A stretch of DNA of 22,378 bases from Candidatus Effluviviaceae Genus I sp. (GCA_016867725.1 VGIX01000029.1:1-22378); one strand, 5' to 3'; numbered from the stretch's first letter, positions 7,706-16,512 are shown. Notes: generated by a model not told the origin, from the sequence alone. Translations and numbers: made by a program.

Positions 7706-9280
7706 CTATCGCGTCACCACGACCTTCGCCTCGTCCGTCCCCGCGTCGGTGAGCAGCCTTGCCAGGTACACGCCGCTTGCGACGCGGGCGCCGTCCGCCC
7801 CGCGCCCGTCCCAGAGGACCCTGCCGAACCCGCCCGGTGCCCTGTCCGCCGTGAGCGTGGCGACCGCGCGGCCGCCCACGGTGCGGATCTCAACGGTCGC
7901 CGGTCCCGTCGTCGGTGACGAGAACTCGACGGCCGTCCCCTGCCCCGTCGGGTTCGGCGCGACGCGCGTGATCCTCGGCGACAGCGACGCGTGGTCCGGC
8001 ACCCCCGCCCACGCCTCGAGCGCGCAGTCCACTCCGGTCAGGCCCGCCGCGCCGACGACAACGCCACTCACGGTCTGAGTGTCGTACCCGGGGCTCGAGA
8101 ACTGCACGGTGTAGGTCCCCGGCATGAGCATCCGCCAGTACCGGCCGTAGAGCGGCTCGGCGGTCCTCGGATGCAGCAGCGCGGACGCGAGTTCGACGAC
8201 CTTGACCTCCGCCACGATGGGGTCGCCTGTCCCGGCGTCGGTCACGCGTCCGGTGATGCCGGGGCCGCGCGTGCGGTCGAGAAGGTAGCGCGCGCCCCGA
8301 GCCACCTTCCTGCAGATGCCGTCCACGCGGGCGCCGGCCGGCTGACAGAGGTTGCTCAGGATCTCCTGGTCGAACCCGATCGTCCCGACCGCGCCGTACT
8401 GCCAGTTCCGCGCGCGCCCGCTCGTGGCGAAGCCGTAGACGGCCGTGTAGCTCACGCCCGCCTCGGTCTTCGTGCGCGACGCGAGCCCCGCGGCGACGTT
8501 GTAGATGACGGCGTGGTCGGGCGCGAACCCGTAGCCCGGCCAGTACCATGGGTAGTACACGCAGTCGCCGTCGGAGCTCCTCGGGCTGTGGTAGTTGACG
8601 GCGAAGACGGGCTTCTCCGCGAGGCAGAAGTCGCGGATCACGCGGTTCTCGGGCTCGGAGAACGGCGCGGGACCGCGGTAGTACTCGTTCGCCGGGGTTC
8701 CGCTCCCACCCTGGCTCCAGTTCCAGTCGTAGTTCTGGTTGAGGTCCACGCCGTCGTAGGTGAGGTCGAACACGCCGTTGTCGTTGTTGTCGCGCTTGTT
8801 CTTCCGCCAGGTCGTGTCCACGCCTGCCGTCACGACGCTGTGCCCATCGGGGTTCAAGAGCGGGATGAACCAGATCTCGCAGTCGTCCACCCACCCGGTG
8901 ATCGTGTCGTTCACGCCGTACCCGGTGGTGAGCTCGTCGATCATCCACAGGCACGTCTCAAGGCCCATCACCTCTTCGGCGTGGTGCACGCCGTTGTAGA
9001 GCACGACCGGCTCGTCCTCGTCGTCGGCGACGTTGTCGGAGATCTTGAGGGCGTAGATCGGGAGGGCGTCCGTACCCGTCGTGCCGAGGGTCACGAGCTT
9101 CGCGATGGACGGGTAGGCCGCCTCCACCGCCGCAAGCGCCGCCTCCGTCTCCCCGAACGTGTGATACCGGTCGTCGAGCGCGGGCCCGGGCGCGGCCCCA
9201 ACGATCAGCATGACGCACGCGACCGCGCAGGCCGCGTGCCGAGCGGCGGCACTCCCCCGACAGTCTCTTCTCGCCGGCAT
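7706..9280 (-). CDS. Secreted M14 zinc carboxypeptidase with regulatory-like and T9SS/FlgD-type domains
   Basis: 524 residues. The ATG at 9280 follows GGGAGG at 5 bases; that site overlaps the stop of the upstream C25 gene (9291), so the two are an operon with likely translational coupling. The signal peptide is about 1-35. The M14 fold spans about 38-335: zinc ligands His100 and Glu103 (GVHHAEEVMG) and His231 (NYHSPRS), WRKNKR at 158-163, and general base Glu306 (GFDQEI). The usual D-L-N-R-N motif reads DLNQNYDWNW: Gln182 stands where Arg binds the substrate's terminal carboxylate. This may alter specificity or turn it towards an endo- or modified-end substrate. Residues about 340-430 are a carboxypeptidase-regulatory-like beta sandwich (GITGRVTDAGTGDPI), and the end is a FlgD-like domain (PNPTGQG, GRAVATL, LWDGRG, SGVYLARL) finishing VVVTR. 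Expected outside the cell, trimming peptides made by the neighbouring proteases. Confidence 0.92.
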   Translation of the reverse strand: MPARRDCRGSAAARHAACAVACVMLIVGAAPGPALDDRYHTFGETEAALAAVEAAYPSIAKLVTLGTTGTDALPIYALKISDNVADDEDEPVVLYNGVHHAEEVMGLETCLWMIDELTTGYGVNDTITGWVDDCEIWFIPLLNPDGHSVVTAGVDTTWRKNKRDNNDNGVFDLTYDGVDLNQNYDWNWSQGGSGTPANEYYRGPAPFSEPENRVIRDFCLAEKPVFAVNYHSPRSSDGDCVYYPWYWPGYGFAPDHAVIYNVAAGLASRTKTEAGVSYTAVYGFATSGRARNWQYGAVGTIGFDQEILSNLCQPAGARVDGICRKVARGARYLLDRTRGPGITGRVTDAGTGDPIVAEVKVVELASALLHPRTAEPLYGRYWRMLMPGTYTVQFSSPGYDTQTVSGVVVGAAGLTGVDCALEAWAGVPDHASLSPRITRVAPNPTGQGTAVEFSSPTTGPATVEIRTVGGRAVATLTADRAPGGFGRVLWDGRGADGARVASGVYLARLLTDAGTDEAKVVVTR

Positions 9281-9290
9281 CCGCGCCTCC

Positions 9291-12200
9291 CTACTTCATG
9301 AGGACCATCTTGCACGACCGTTCCTCGCCGAGCGCGGAGAGGCGGCAGAAGTACACGCCGCTCGCCGCGTCCTCGCCCCGGTCGTTCGTCCCGTCCCACG
9401 CCGCCTCGTGAGATCCGGCGGCGATCTCGCCGCTCGCCAGCGTCGTCACGCGTCGGCCGGAGATGTCGAACACCGCGAGGTCGACGACCGCCCGCTCCGC
9501 CAGCCGATACGAGACGACCGCGCGCGGGTTGAACGGATTCGGCCGCACGCCATCGATGGCGACCCTGCCGGCCGCGAAGCCGTCGTCGGGGACGCCTGAC
9601 GACGGGTACGGGTCCGGCGGGTCCGTCGTGAACTTGATCGCCCGCCCCGCCGCGAGCGGCGCCGCGGCCGCCGGCCTCACGCCGAAGAACGAGTACAGGA
9701 GCCCGCCGCACTGGTCCGGCGTCTCGATGCCCACCGTGCTCCGGTTCTCCGGCTCCACGTCGGCGATCGTGTGGTACTGGAAGACGATCTCGCCGTCGCC
9801 GGTGGCCGTCGGGTGCAGCGCTGGGTCGTAGAGGATGAGTTGAAAGGTCTGGTAGCCCCCGCCCGTGCTGTAGAACGTCCCCACACGGCTCCACTCCACA
9901 ACGAACCGCCCGTCCGGGAAGTACTTCGTGAGCACGGCGCCGTGGCCGATCGGGTTTCCGAGCGAGTCCACGTACGCCGGCACGAGCTCGTCCCAGAACG
10001 GCGCGATCATCGCGTCCGGCCCGAGCGGGCACGGGATGACCGTGTTCCTCGGCTGGTGCTCCCACACGGGCGCAACGCCGAGCCCGACGTTGCCGTTCGA
10101 GCACACGGAGATGTCCGCGAAGTCCTGGCCGTAGTATCTGAACGTGAAGGGCAGCGGCACGGTCACGATGGTCTCGAACGCAAGCCCGAGGTCCGTTCCG
10201 GAGCCGCCGTAGGCCGGGTCGATCTCGACCCACGAGTAGGTCGGCTTCTCGCCGTACGCGGCGTCGGTGTTGTCGTAGGCGAAGTACCCGTAGGCGTCCG
10301 GGCCAAGGGGAGTGCTCGAGGTCGGCGTCCCGACGACGAGCGGGAAGGTCACGAACTGCGAGAGCCCTGCGGGGCCGGACAGGTTGAGGATCATCGTGAA
10401 CTCGTGGCCGATCGCGACGCCGGACGCCGCGCTCACAGAGAACGTGTTCGACGCGTTCGATCCGGTGCCCTCGGGCGGGATCGTCCCCCACGACCCGGAG
10501 GCGTCGGTGACGGAGAGCCCGCTCGTCGGCCCGACGAGGGCTCCGGAGAGCCAGCCCGCGGCCAGCCGTCCCCGGTTCGCCAGCGTGACGGTGAGCGTGG
10601 CCGACTCGCCCGGGTCGAGCACACCGTCCCCGCCGTCGGCCACGACCGCGACGACGAACTCGAGGAGCGGCGCTCCTGCCGTCAGCCGCACCTCGCTCGT
10701 CCACGACTGCTCGGACGCGGTCCGCACGAACAGCCAGAACAGGAGCTCGGTGCCGTTCGCGATCCCCCCGGGCATGTCGAAGACGAACGGCGCGTCGCCC
10801 AGGGCGGTGGCCCCGGCCGCGATCGCGCCGTACGACGCGCTGCCGTCAACCACGACGACACCCGACGGTGAGACTGGCACGAGCTTGCAGGTCACGCCGG
10901 TCGCGCCCGCGGTCCCGTAGTTCTTGAGCGTCACGGCCAGCTCGACCCGCTCACCCGGGTTCACGACGCCGTCACCGTTGCCGCTGGAAGGCGCCACGGC
11001 GTCGTCGTCGACGGCGTGGGCGTGCCACCCGACCGTCGTGGCCTGCTGCACCACCGTCACCGTGCCCACGTACGGCTTGCAGTTGACGGCGTTGACCGTG
11101 ACGCGCACGTCCCCGGCCGTCGAGGCGAGCAGTGGCACGGAGATCGTCCGCGCGCCCCGGAGCGCCCTGACCTCGTACGACTCGTTCTCCTTCCAGACGA
11201 TGACCTCGGCCTCAGGCACCGGCGCCCCCTCGGCGTCCGTGACAGTCACGACGAGCCGGTTCACGCCGAGCGCCACGGTCGGGCTGTGCGAGACGACGAG
11301 CTGCTTCGGCGCCGCCGTGCGGAGCTGGAGGTGGGGGTCGCCCAGTGTGTTGTACACGTTGAAGTAGAACTCCACGTCCTGCACCCGCGCGGTGTCGAGC
11401 GGGAAGTTCCGATAGACCTCCATCTTCCCGCGGAGGAGGGCCTGCCCGAAGTGCGCGAGACCCTCGTTCAGGATGCCCTGGTAGATGCCGGCATCGATCG
11501 CGTTGTTCCACTTCGTGGACGTCCTCCACTCGGTCGGACCGGTCATGACCGGTCCTCCCCGGAGAGCCGAGGGCGTGCCGGAGCGGATCCACGTCTCGCC
11601 GAAGCACGGCTGCGGCCCGCGGTCGAAGTTCCCGGTCCCGCAGACGATGCTGGTCATGACGGGGAGCATCTTCCCGTTCGACAGCGCGTCGATGTCGGTC
11701 CTGTAGAACGCCGGATACTCCCACCCGTCCGCGTTCGCCCACCCGCGGTAGTTGACGAACGACACGCCGCTGTTGATGGCGTTCCTGATGGGCACGGACG
11801 AGGTCACGGGCGGGTAGAAGATGGTGTCCACCTGCGCGTACCCGTGCTGAAGGAACATCTCCCCGATCCTGAGGACCGTCTGGCGCGGCGAGGTCATGCG
11901 GGCGCCCGTGGCGTAGTTCCCGGCGACCGCGAGCGACCGCGTGTACCAGTCGTTGTTCGCCGCGTCGCAGTCGCGCTCGTACGAGAGGACCTTCAGGCAC
12001 GCCACGACCGCTTCGGTCGTGCTCGAGACCGACATGCGCCCGACCATGACGTCCGGGAAGTAGTCGCCCCCCTCGAGCTCGGCGTACGGGTGGTCGGTCG
12101 CATCCAGGATCGTCGTCCCCTGCACGTAGAAGCACGGGATGGGCGGGCCCCCGCTCGCCATGGTGTCGCCCACGAGCAGCACGTAGTCCGGCGGGCTCTC

Positions 12201-13082
12201 CCAGGTGTCGTACGCGGTCTGGATGAAGGCCTTCACGTCGGCCGCGGTGGGGTTCGCGCCGATCTGCGAGAGCAGGACCACGACGGTCTCGATGCCACGC
12301 CGCTGCTTCCACTGCACGAACTCCGCGATCGACGCGGCGAACGCGTCGCGCGTGATGATGAGATAGGTCCCCCGCCTCACCTCGGCACGCGGCAGGCTGT
12401 CGTAGTTGAGAACGAGACTGCTGTAGAGAGGCTCGAAGGCCTCCGAGCGGAACGGACGCTCGACCCCCTTGGGGTTCGCGCCCTCGCCGCCCGTGAAGCG
12501 CAGATCCACCTCGACACGCTCCGCGACGACGAGCGCGCGCTCCACCGGGTTGTAGCGCACCGGGAACACGCGCACCTGGACGAGCCTGAGGTCCCGCATC
12601 ACGGCCGGCTCACCGACCGAGGCGACAACCGACGGGTAGACCGCATCCGTGCCATAGAACCCGGGATCGGCGACCGCCTCCGCCGGCTCCTCGCCCACCC
12701 TGGCGAAGGGCGCCGCCGGCCCGACATCGAGGCCCGAGACGACGCGCTCGCCGATGACGCGCGCTTCAAGCTCCACCCCGCCGGTCGCGGGAACCGCGAT
12801 CAGGTAGGAGAGCACGGGGAGATCAGGAAGACCGGGCTGTTGCATGGTCGTTGCGCCGGGGAGCGCGAGGTCCACGGCGCCGAGGCGCCCGCCCTGTCGC
12901 TCGTTCACGAACACGCCGGGGACCTCGACCTCGAGGCGCACGCCGTCCACGCCCGACGCGAGCACGCGCGCCGCGGGTCCCTCCTCGACCGGGCTGGCGA
13001 TCTCGAGCCACTCCCTGGCTGCGGCGGAGGCCGACAGCGCGACCACGATGCAGAGCGCGAGCGTGACGTTCCCAGGTCTCAC
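9291..13082 (-). CDS. Second large secreted gingipain-like (peptidase C25) protein with T9SS/FlgD-type C-terminus
   Basis: 1263 residues from a GTG at 13082. This start was chosen because GGAAGGAGAG lies just upstream and a signal peptide (to about residue 22, SAAA) follows, whereas the farther in-frame start at 13148 gives no signal sequence. The C25 propeptide is at about 35-230 and the peptidase fold at about 238-590 (DYVLLVGD, VMVGRMS, NVYNTLGDPHLQL). Cys481 (VMTSIVCGTGNF) is in place, but the His position reads NYRGWANADGW, with Trp448. Ig/CARDB-like repeats follow (about 690-915; NGDGVVNPGER, GDGVLDPGES), then the GPDAYGY-type domain shared with the gene at 3846-7550, and a FlgD-like end (PNPFNPR, GRRVTTL, AWDGTN, SGVYFCRL) closing KMVLMK. 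It is a paralog of the plus-strand C25 protein with the same domain order apart from repeat number. It is transcribed ahead of the M14 carboxypeptidase. Confidence 0.91.
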   Translation of the reverse strand: MRPGNVTLALCIVVALSASAAAREWLEIASPVEEGPAARVLASGVDGVRLEVEVPGVFVNERQGGRLGAVDLALPGATTMQQPGLPDLPVLSYLIAVPATGGVELEARVIGERVVSGLDVGPAAPFARVGEEPAEAVADPGFYGTDAVYPSVVASVGEPAVMRDLRLVQVRVFPVRYNPVERALVVAERVEVDLRFTGGEGANPKGVERPFRSEAFEPLYSSLVLNYDSLPRAEVRRGTYLIITRDAFAASIAEFVQWKQRRGIETVVVLLSQIGANPTAADVKAFIQTAYDTWESPPDYVLLVGDTMASGGPPIPCFYVQGTTILDATDHPYAELEGGDYFPDVMVGRMSVSSTTEAVVACLKVLSYERDCDAANNDWYTRSLAVAGNYATGARMTSPRQTVLRIGEMFLQHGYAQVDTIFYPPVTSSVPIRNAINSGVSFVNYRGWANADGWEYPAFYRTDIDALSNGKMLPVMTSIVCGTGNFDRGPQPCFGETWIRSGTPSALRGGPVMTGPTEWRTSTKWNNAIDAGIYQGILNEGLAHFGQALLRGKMEVYRNFPLDTARVQDVEFYFNVYNTLGDPHLQLRTAAPKQLVVSHSPTVALGVNRLVVTVTDAEGAPVPEAEVIVWKENESYEVRALRGARTISVPLLASTAGDVRVTVNAVNCKPYVGTVTVVQQATTVGWHAHAVDDDAVAPSSGNGDGVVNPGERVELAVTLKNYGTAGATGVTCKLVPVSPSGVVVVDGSASYGAIAAGATALGDAPFVFDMPGGIANGTELLFWLFVRTASEQSWTSEVRLTAGAPLLEFVVAVVADGGDGVLDPGESATLTVTLANRGRLAAGWLSGALVGPTSGLSVTDASGSWGTIPPEGTGSNASNTFSVSAASGVAIGHEFTMILNLSGPAGLSQFVTFPLVVGTPTSSTPLGPDAYGYFAYDNTDAAYGEKPTYSWVEIDPAYGGSGTDLGLAFETIVTVPLPFTFRYYGQDFADISVCSNGNVGLGVAPVWEHQPRNTVIPCPLGPDAMIAPFWDELVPAYVDSLGNPIGHGAVLTKYFPDGRFVVEWSRVGTFYSTGGGYQTFQLILYDPALHPTATGDGEIVFQYHTIADVEPENRSTVGIETPDQCGGLLYSFFGVRPAAAAPLAAGRAIKFTTDPPDPYPSSGVPDDGFAAGRVAIDGVRPNPFNPRAVVSYRLAERAVVDLAVFDISGRRVTTLASGEIAAGSHEAAWDGTNDRGEDAASGVYFCRLSALGEERSCKMVLMK

Positions 13083-13116
13083 CGTTCTCTCCTTCCCCCG
13101 AAGCCGCCGCCCGATG

Positions 13117-13136
13117 CCGTGGCCGCCGGGCCACGG
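13117..13136 (-). other. Hairpin between lipoprotein and C25 genes
   Basis: CCGTGGCC (13117-13124) pairs with GGCCACGG (13129-13136) around a 4-base loop, in the 62-base gap between the lipoprotein stop and the C25 start. There is no T-run. It may reduce read-through or mark a processing point in the operon. Confidence 0.4.
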
Positions 13137-13144
13137 GCGCGCGG

Positions 13145-14161
13145 TCACTCCTCCTCTGCGATGACAAGCCCCCAGTCCCTGTCTGCGATGTACACGTGCG
13201 TGTCGGTCACGAAGACCGCGTTGGCGTACGGCGTCGCCAGCGAGCCCGCCGCGGTCGGCGCCGGCGGGTCGCTCACGTCGAACACCTGGAGCCCGCCGGT
13301 GTGGCAGGCCACGTACAGCATGTCGTCCCGGCAGAAGGCCGTGACGGCGTTGCCTCTCGTCTCGATCGTCGTCACGATCTCAGGCGCCGTCGGGTCGGAC
13401 ACGTCGACCACCTGGACGCCCGCCCGCCAGTCCGCCACATAGGCGTAGTTCCCCGCGGCGGCCACGCCCCGCGCCTCGCCTGGGGTATCAACGCCGCCGA
13501 GGCGCGCCGCGCTCGTCGGGGTCGTCACGTCGAACAGCACGAGCCCGAGCTGCTCGGCCGCCACAAACGCCTTGCCTCCGTAGAGGCACACTCCACGCGC
13601 GCTCCCTTGCGTGTCGCCCTGGTACACCCCGTTGCCGAACCACGCCTGATACGCGGGGTAGTAGCGCATCTCCCAGATCCTGAACCCGCCCTCGCCGTCG
13701 GCCGCGAAGATGTAGTGGAGGAGCCCCGGCGTGGCCTCGATGATCTCGAGATCGCGGGCGCGGGTGCCCTGGCAGTAGGTCAGGTAGACAGGGCTCGCCG
13801 GATCACGAACGTCGAACGCGACCGCTCCCACGCTCCCGTCGGTGACGTAGGCCATCCGGTCCGTCGGCGCGTAGTCGCAGCCGCTCGCGTCGAAGAGGAT
13901 CGGCCCGCTCCCCAGCACGCCGGGCGCCGCGGGGTCGGCCACGTCCACCAGGACGAGTCCCTGCTGCCCGGCCGCGATGATGGCCATGTCGCCGGCGACC
14001 TTCACGTCCTGGGCGTACCCGGCGATCGCGGCGGTCCCTACGATGCGATACCCCGTCGAGTCCCCGCCGTCGGCCGGGTTTCCTCGGCGCGCGCACCCGG
14101 TCAACACCGCCAGGATCGCCCCGACGACGAAGAGCGCAACGGCGCCCCCCACCCGGCCCAA
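13145..14161 (-). CDS. LVIVD-repeat beta-propeller lipoprotein
   Basis: About 338 residues if started at the TTG at 14161; a GTG at 14152 is the alternative (335 residues). Neither has a good Shine-Dalgarno (GGGG 4 bases upstream at best), so the start is uncertain. The N-terminus is hydrophobic and ends in a lipobox, AVLTGC, with the lipidated Cys at about residue 23, so a lipoprotein of the inner or outer membrane is expected. The mature part is a run of about six or seven ~42-residue LVIVD-type blades, each with a form of G-L-x-V-x-D-V-x-D-P-x-x-P (for example VDVADPAAPGV, FDVRDPASPVY, VDVSDPTAPEI, FDVSDPPAP) plus AYVAD/VYIAD strands, consistent with a beta propeller. A consensus promoter just upstream starts this gene, and the C25 and M14 genes follow. 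The function is unknown; such propellers usually mediate binding. The frame remains open far upstream, but that stretch is antiparallel-free shadow of the barrel gene in another frame. Confidence 0.85.
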   Translation of the reverse strand: MGRVGGAVALFVVGAILAVLTGCARRGNPADGGDSTGYRIVGTAAIAGYAQDVKVAGDMAIIAAGQQGLVLVDVADPAAPGVLGSGPILFDASGCDYAPTDRMAYVTDGSVGAVAFDVRDPASPVYLTYCQGTRARDLEIIEATPGLLHYIFAADGEGGFRIWEMRYYPAYQAWFGNGVYQGDTQGSARGVCLYGGKAFVAAEQLGLVLFDVTTPTSAARLGGVDTPGEARGVAAAGNYAYVADWRAGVQVVDVSDPTAPEIVTTIETRGNAVTAFCRDDMLYVACHTGGLQVFDVSDPPAPTAAGSLATPYANAVFVTDTHVYIADRDWGLVIAEEE

Positions 14162-14186
14162 CCACCCCGGACGGCGCTTACTTCTG

Positions 14187-14215
14187 ATTATACCATCAGT
14201 TATGCGTCCAGTCAA
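14187..14215 (-). promoter_or_regulatory. Near-consensus sigma-70 promoter inside the end of the barrel gene
   Basis: On the minus strand, TTGACT (14215-14210), a 17-base spacer and a perfect TATAAT (14192-14187). The spacer contains the stop codon of the beta-barrel gene (14198-14196). Start of transcription is expected near 14180, only about 20 bases before the likely TTG start of the lipoprotein. It would make the lipoprotein, C25 and M14 genes independent of the pgs operon. Confidence 0.75.
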
Positions 14216-15734
14216 GGAAGTGCACCCCTTCCACTGAGAGCCTGACCCCCAGTCTGTAGGCCTCGAAGTCCTTCGTCGCCCCGATGTCCGGCACAGCGTC
14301 GGAGTGCGCCTCGCGCGTTCTCCGCTCGCCGAAGAGCTCGACGCTGGCTCTCTCCGTGAGCCTGAGCTCCACACCGCCCGCAAGCGTGAAGTACGTGTCG
14401 TCCCGCCCCGCGTGGTACGGGTCGTCCGCCCGGCTCTTCTCCGTGAGGTAGAACCTGCGGGCGACCGCCCCGCGGAACCGCACGATGGCCTCCCGGCCCC
14501 AGAGCTCGCCCGCGGCCAGCCTGACATGGACCTCGTACTGGTCCTGATCGTAGGTCGTGTCGCTGTCGTCGGACATGCCTCGGGTTTCGCCTGGCTCGTC
14601 ATATCCCTTCGCCGCGGACTGCCTGAGTGAGTACCCCAGATCCACCCTGAGCCCGGCGCGGGGGCGGACGGTGCCCCGGACGCCCACGGTCATCACCCTG
14701 GCGTCGTACTCGACGAACGCCGGGTCGTACCAGTACTGCTCGTACTTCCAGTGCCCGGCGACGTCAACGGGCAGCGAACGGTCGCTCCCCATCTCCACGC
14801 CGAAGCCCTGCTTGGCGAAGCTGCACGCGCGGTAACCTCCCGTCCCATCCGCGTCGGCGTCCCACAGGGCGCGGACGTGATAGTCGGGGATCGCCTCATA
14901 GCCGAGGGAGAAGTACGCCACCCGATGCCGGCGCTCCACGAGGCGGGCGCTGAGCCTTGCGAAGCTCTTCTCCGTGTTGACGGCGGCGAGCCTGAGGTCC
15001 GCGCCGAGCGTGAGGGCCGTGCTTCGCGCGCCCGGCTCCTCCCTCACGAGGGAGACCGATACGCCGGGCTCGAACCGCACGTCGTCGGCGGACTCGATGG
15101 GGAAGCGGTCGGGGCGTTCGCCGTCGAGGAGGTCGTCGATGTCCGCATCGGAGTACCTGAACAGGTTCGAGTCGTACGCGACGCCCAGCCTGAACGAACC
15201 GCCGAGCTTCGTGCGAGGGCCGGGGACCGAGACCGCCGCGGAGAGCAGGTTGAGATCGAGGACGCCGTCCGTCGGGCGCACGAGCGTCAAGCTGACCACG
15301 TGTCTGCCCTGCGGGATGCCACCGTCGAGCGTCAGGCGCACCGGCCTGCCCGCTCGCGTCCCCGGGATGTTCGGGTACGACGCGGTCCCGGCGGCGGCAC
15401 GAAACACGTGCCTCGTCCGCGCCCGCCCGTCCAGGCTGAGCTCGACCTCGACGTCCACTGGACTCGGCTGCGCGCTCGCCGCGTCCGCACCCACCCCCGA
15501 AGTCCTCGGGTCGAACCGCCATCGCGCGATGGCCTCGAACGACGCGGGGCCCTGCATCGTGACCGTGATCGGCCGCCCGGCGGCCAGGGGATAGTACCGG
15601 TACAGGGCGCCCGAGATCTCGATGGCGACCGGCGTCACGGCACCGTCCGGGACGAGCTTGGCGGCGCCCGCCGGCGACGCGGCGGCGAGGAGCGCGAGGA
15701 CAAGCGCGAGCGCGGCCGCCCCGTCACGGAGCAT
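14196..15734 (-). CDS. Module plus outer-membrane beta-barrel protein, last gene of the pgs operon
   Basis: 512 residues. The ATG at 15734 lies inside the end of the upstream gene (11-base overlap), and a signal peptide (1-24, ending AGA) follows. Residues about 32-170 are a beta-rich module related to the two copies in the upstream protein: ALYRYYPL, then TMQGPASFEAIARWRF, then PVRLTLDGGIPQGRHVVSLT, with an extra loop at about 76-92. From about 175 to the end, short amphipathic strands alternate with turns rich in Asp, Gly and Arg (GSFRLGVAYDSNLFRY, VSVSLVREE, and others), as in outer-membrane barrels of perhaps 14-18 strands; the YDSN segment is common in such barrels. The last strand ends near VHFLDWTHN without a terminal Phe. 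I do not recognise the family. From its place after pgsB-pgsC-pgsW, I infer a role in passing or holding poly-gamma-glutamate at the outer membrane. Confidence 0.8.
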   Translation of the reverse strand: MLRDGAAALALVLALLAAASPAGAAKLVPDGAVTPVAIEISGALYRYYPLAAGRPITVTMQGPASFEAIARWRFDPRTSGVGADAASAQPSPVDVEVELSLDGRARTRHVFRAAAGTASYPNIPGTRAGRPVRLTLDGGIPQGRHVVSLTLVRPTDGVLDLNLLSAAVSVPGPRTKLGGSFRLGVAYDSNLFRYSDADIDDLLDGERPDRFPIESADDVRFEPGVSVSLVREEPGARSTALTLGADLRLAAVNTEKSFARLSARLVERRHRVAYFSLGYEAIPDYHVRALWDADADGTGGYRACSFAKQGFGVEMGSDRSLPVDVAGHWKYEQYWYDPAFVEYDARVMTVGVRGTVRPRAGLRVDLGYSLRQSAAKGYDEPGETRGMSDDSDTTYDQDQYEVHVRLAAGELWGREAIVRFRGAVARRFYLTEKSRADDPYHAGRDDTYFTLAGGVELRLTERASVELFGERRTREAHSDAVPDIGATKDFEAYRLGVRLSVEGVHFLDWTHN

Positions 15735-16512
15735 CGCGCACGTCCCCGCGTGGGATGTTGAAGCTCAGCGCCACGCGCCCCGCGGGCGGCTCCGCGAGCC
15801 GGAACACCAAGGCGTGAGACCCCTCACCCACCTCCATGCTGATGTGACGAAGCGCGCCCGGGACGACGTCCGACCGGTCGCGGCAGAGGACGCTCGTGGA
15901 CGGTCCGGCCTCGATCCTGTAGAGCACCTCATGGCCGCCCGCCTCGCTCACGCCGATCGCGTAGGACTCGCGCTTCGTCGCCCCCAGGTCGAACAGAAGC
16001 CGGGTGTTCACCCTGACGGTCGTCGGACCGACGACGTCAACCACGATGGGCGCGACGGCGCTGAGCACGTGGTATGCCAGCTCCTTGCCGCCCGAGAGAA
16101 GCACCTCGACGGGCGCGCCGCCGCGCGGCGCGATGCCGGCCTGGGGTGCATCCCCGCTCGACGACGCGAACACCCTCGCGTCCACGCGCGCGAGCCCACC
16201 GGCCCGAAGCTCGTAGGAGTGTCGGCCCGTCGGCACGTCGATGTAGAGCCGCCGCACGACACCAGGGCGGACGCTGTCGAGCACGACGTAGAACGCCCGC
16301 TCCGCAGGAACCGTGTCGAAGTCGCGCGTCTGAACCACCACGCCGTCGCGGACCACGGAGACGGAGTACGAGTCCTTCTCCCTGCTGTTCGGGATGACGA
16401 GCCGCGTGAGCACCTTGAGTCGCTTCGGCCCCTTGACCGAGAACGAGAGGGCCCGCGTCGCGTCGAATCGGTGATACGTCGCCTGCGTGCCGTCGACCAT
16501 GAGCGCCGAACG
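15225..16512 (-). repeat. Three copies of an unrecognised beta module across two pgs-operon genes
   Basis: Copies lie at about 16165-16512 and 15751-16113 (secreted protein) and 15225-15641 (barrel protein). The core is a Y-[HR]-x-[FLY] strand, a [VM]-x-G-P turn followed by a strand with x-T/A-R-L/W, a Y/V-x-V-x-V strand, and a V-R/P-x-x-P-x-x-x-x-x-x-[LI]-x-[IVL] to G-[RS]-H-x strand. They are seen only at protein level. Confidence 0.65.

Noticed and set aside
11016-13442. 808-residue plus-strand open frame opposite the second C25-like gene
   Set aside because: Shadow frame with His/Arg/Asp-rich low-information sequence; the minus strand is the coding one.
14162-14602. Long N-terminal extension of the LVIVD lipoprotein
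   Set aside because: The extension overlaps the barrel gene in another frame; the lipobox shows the true N-terminus is near 14161.
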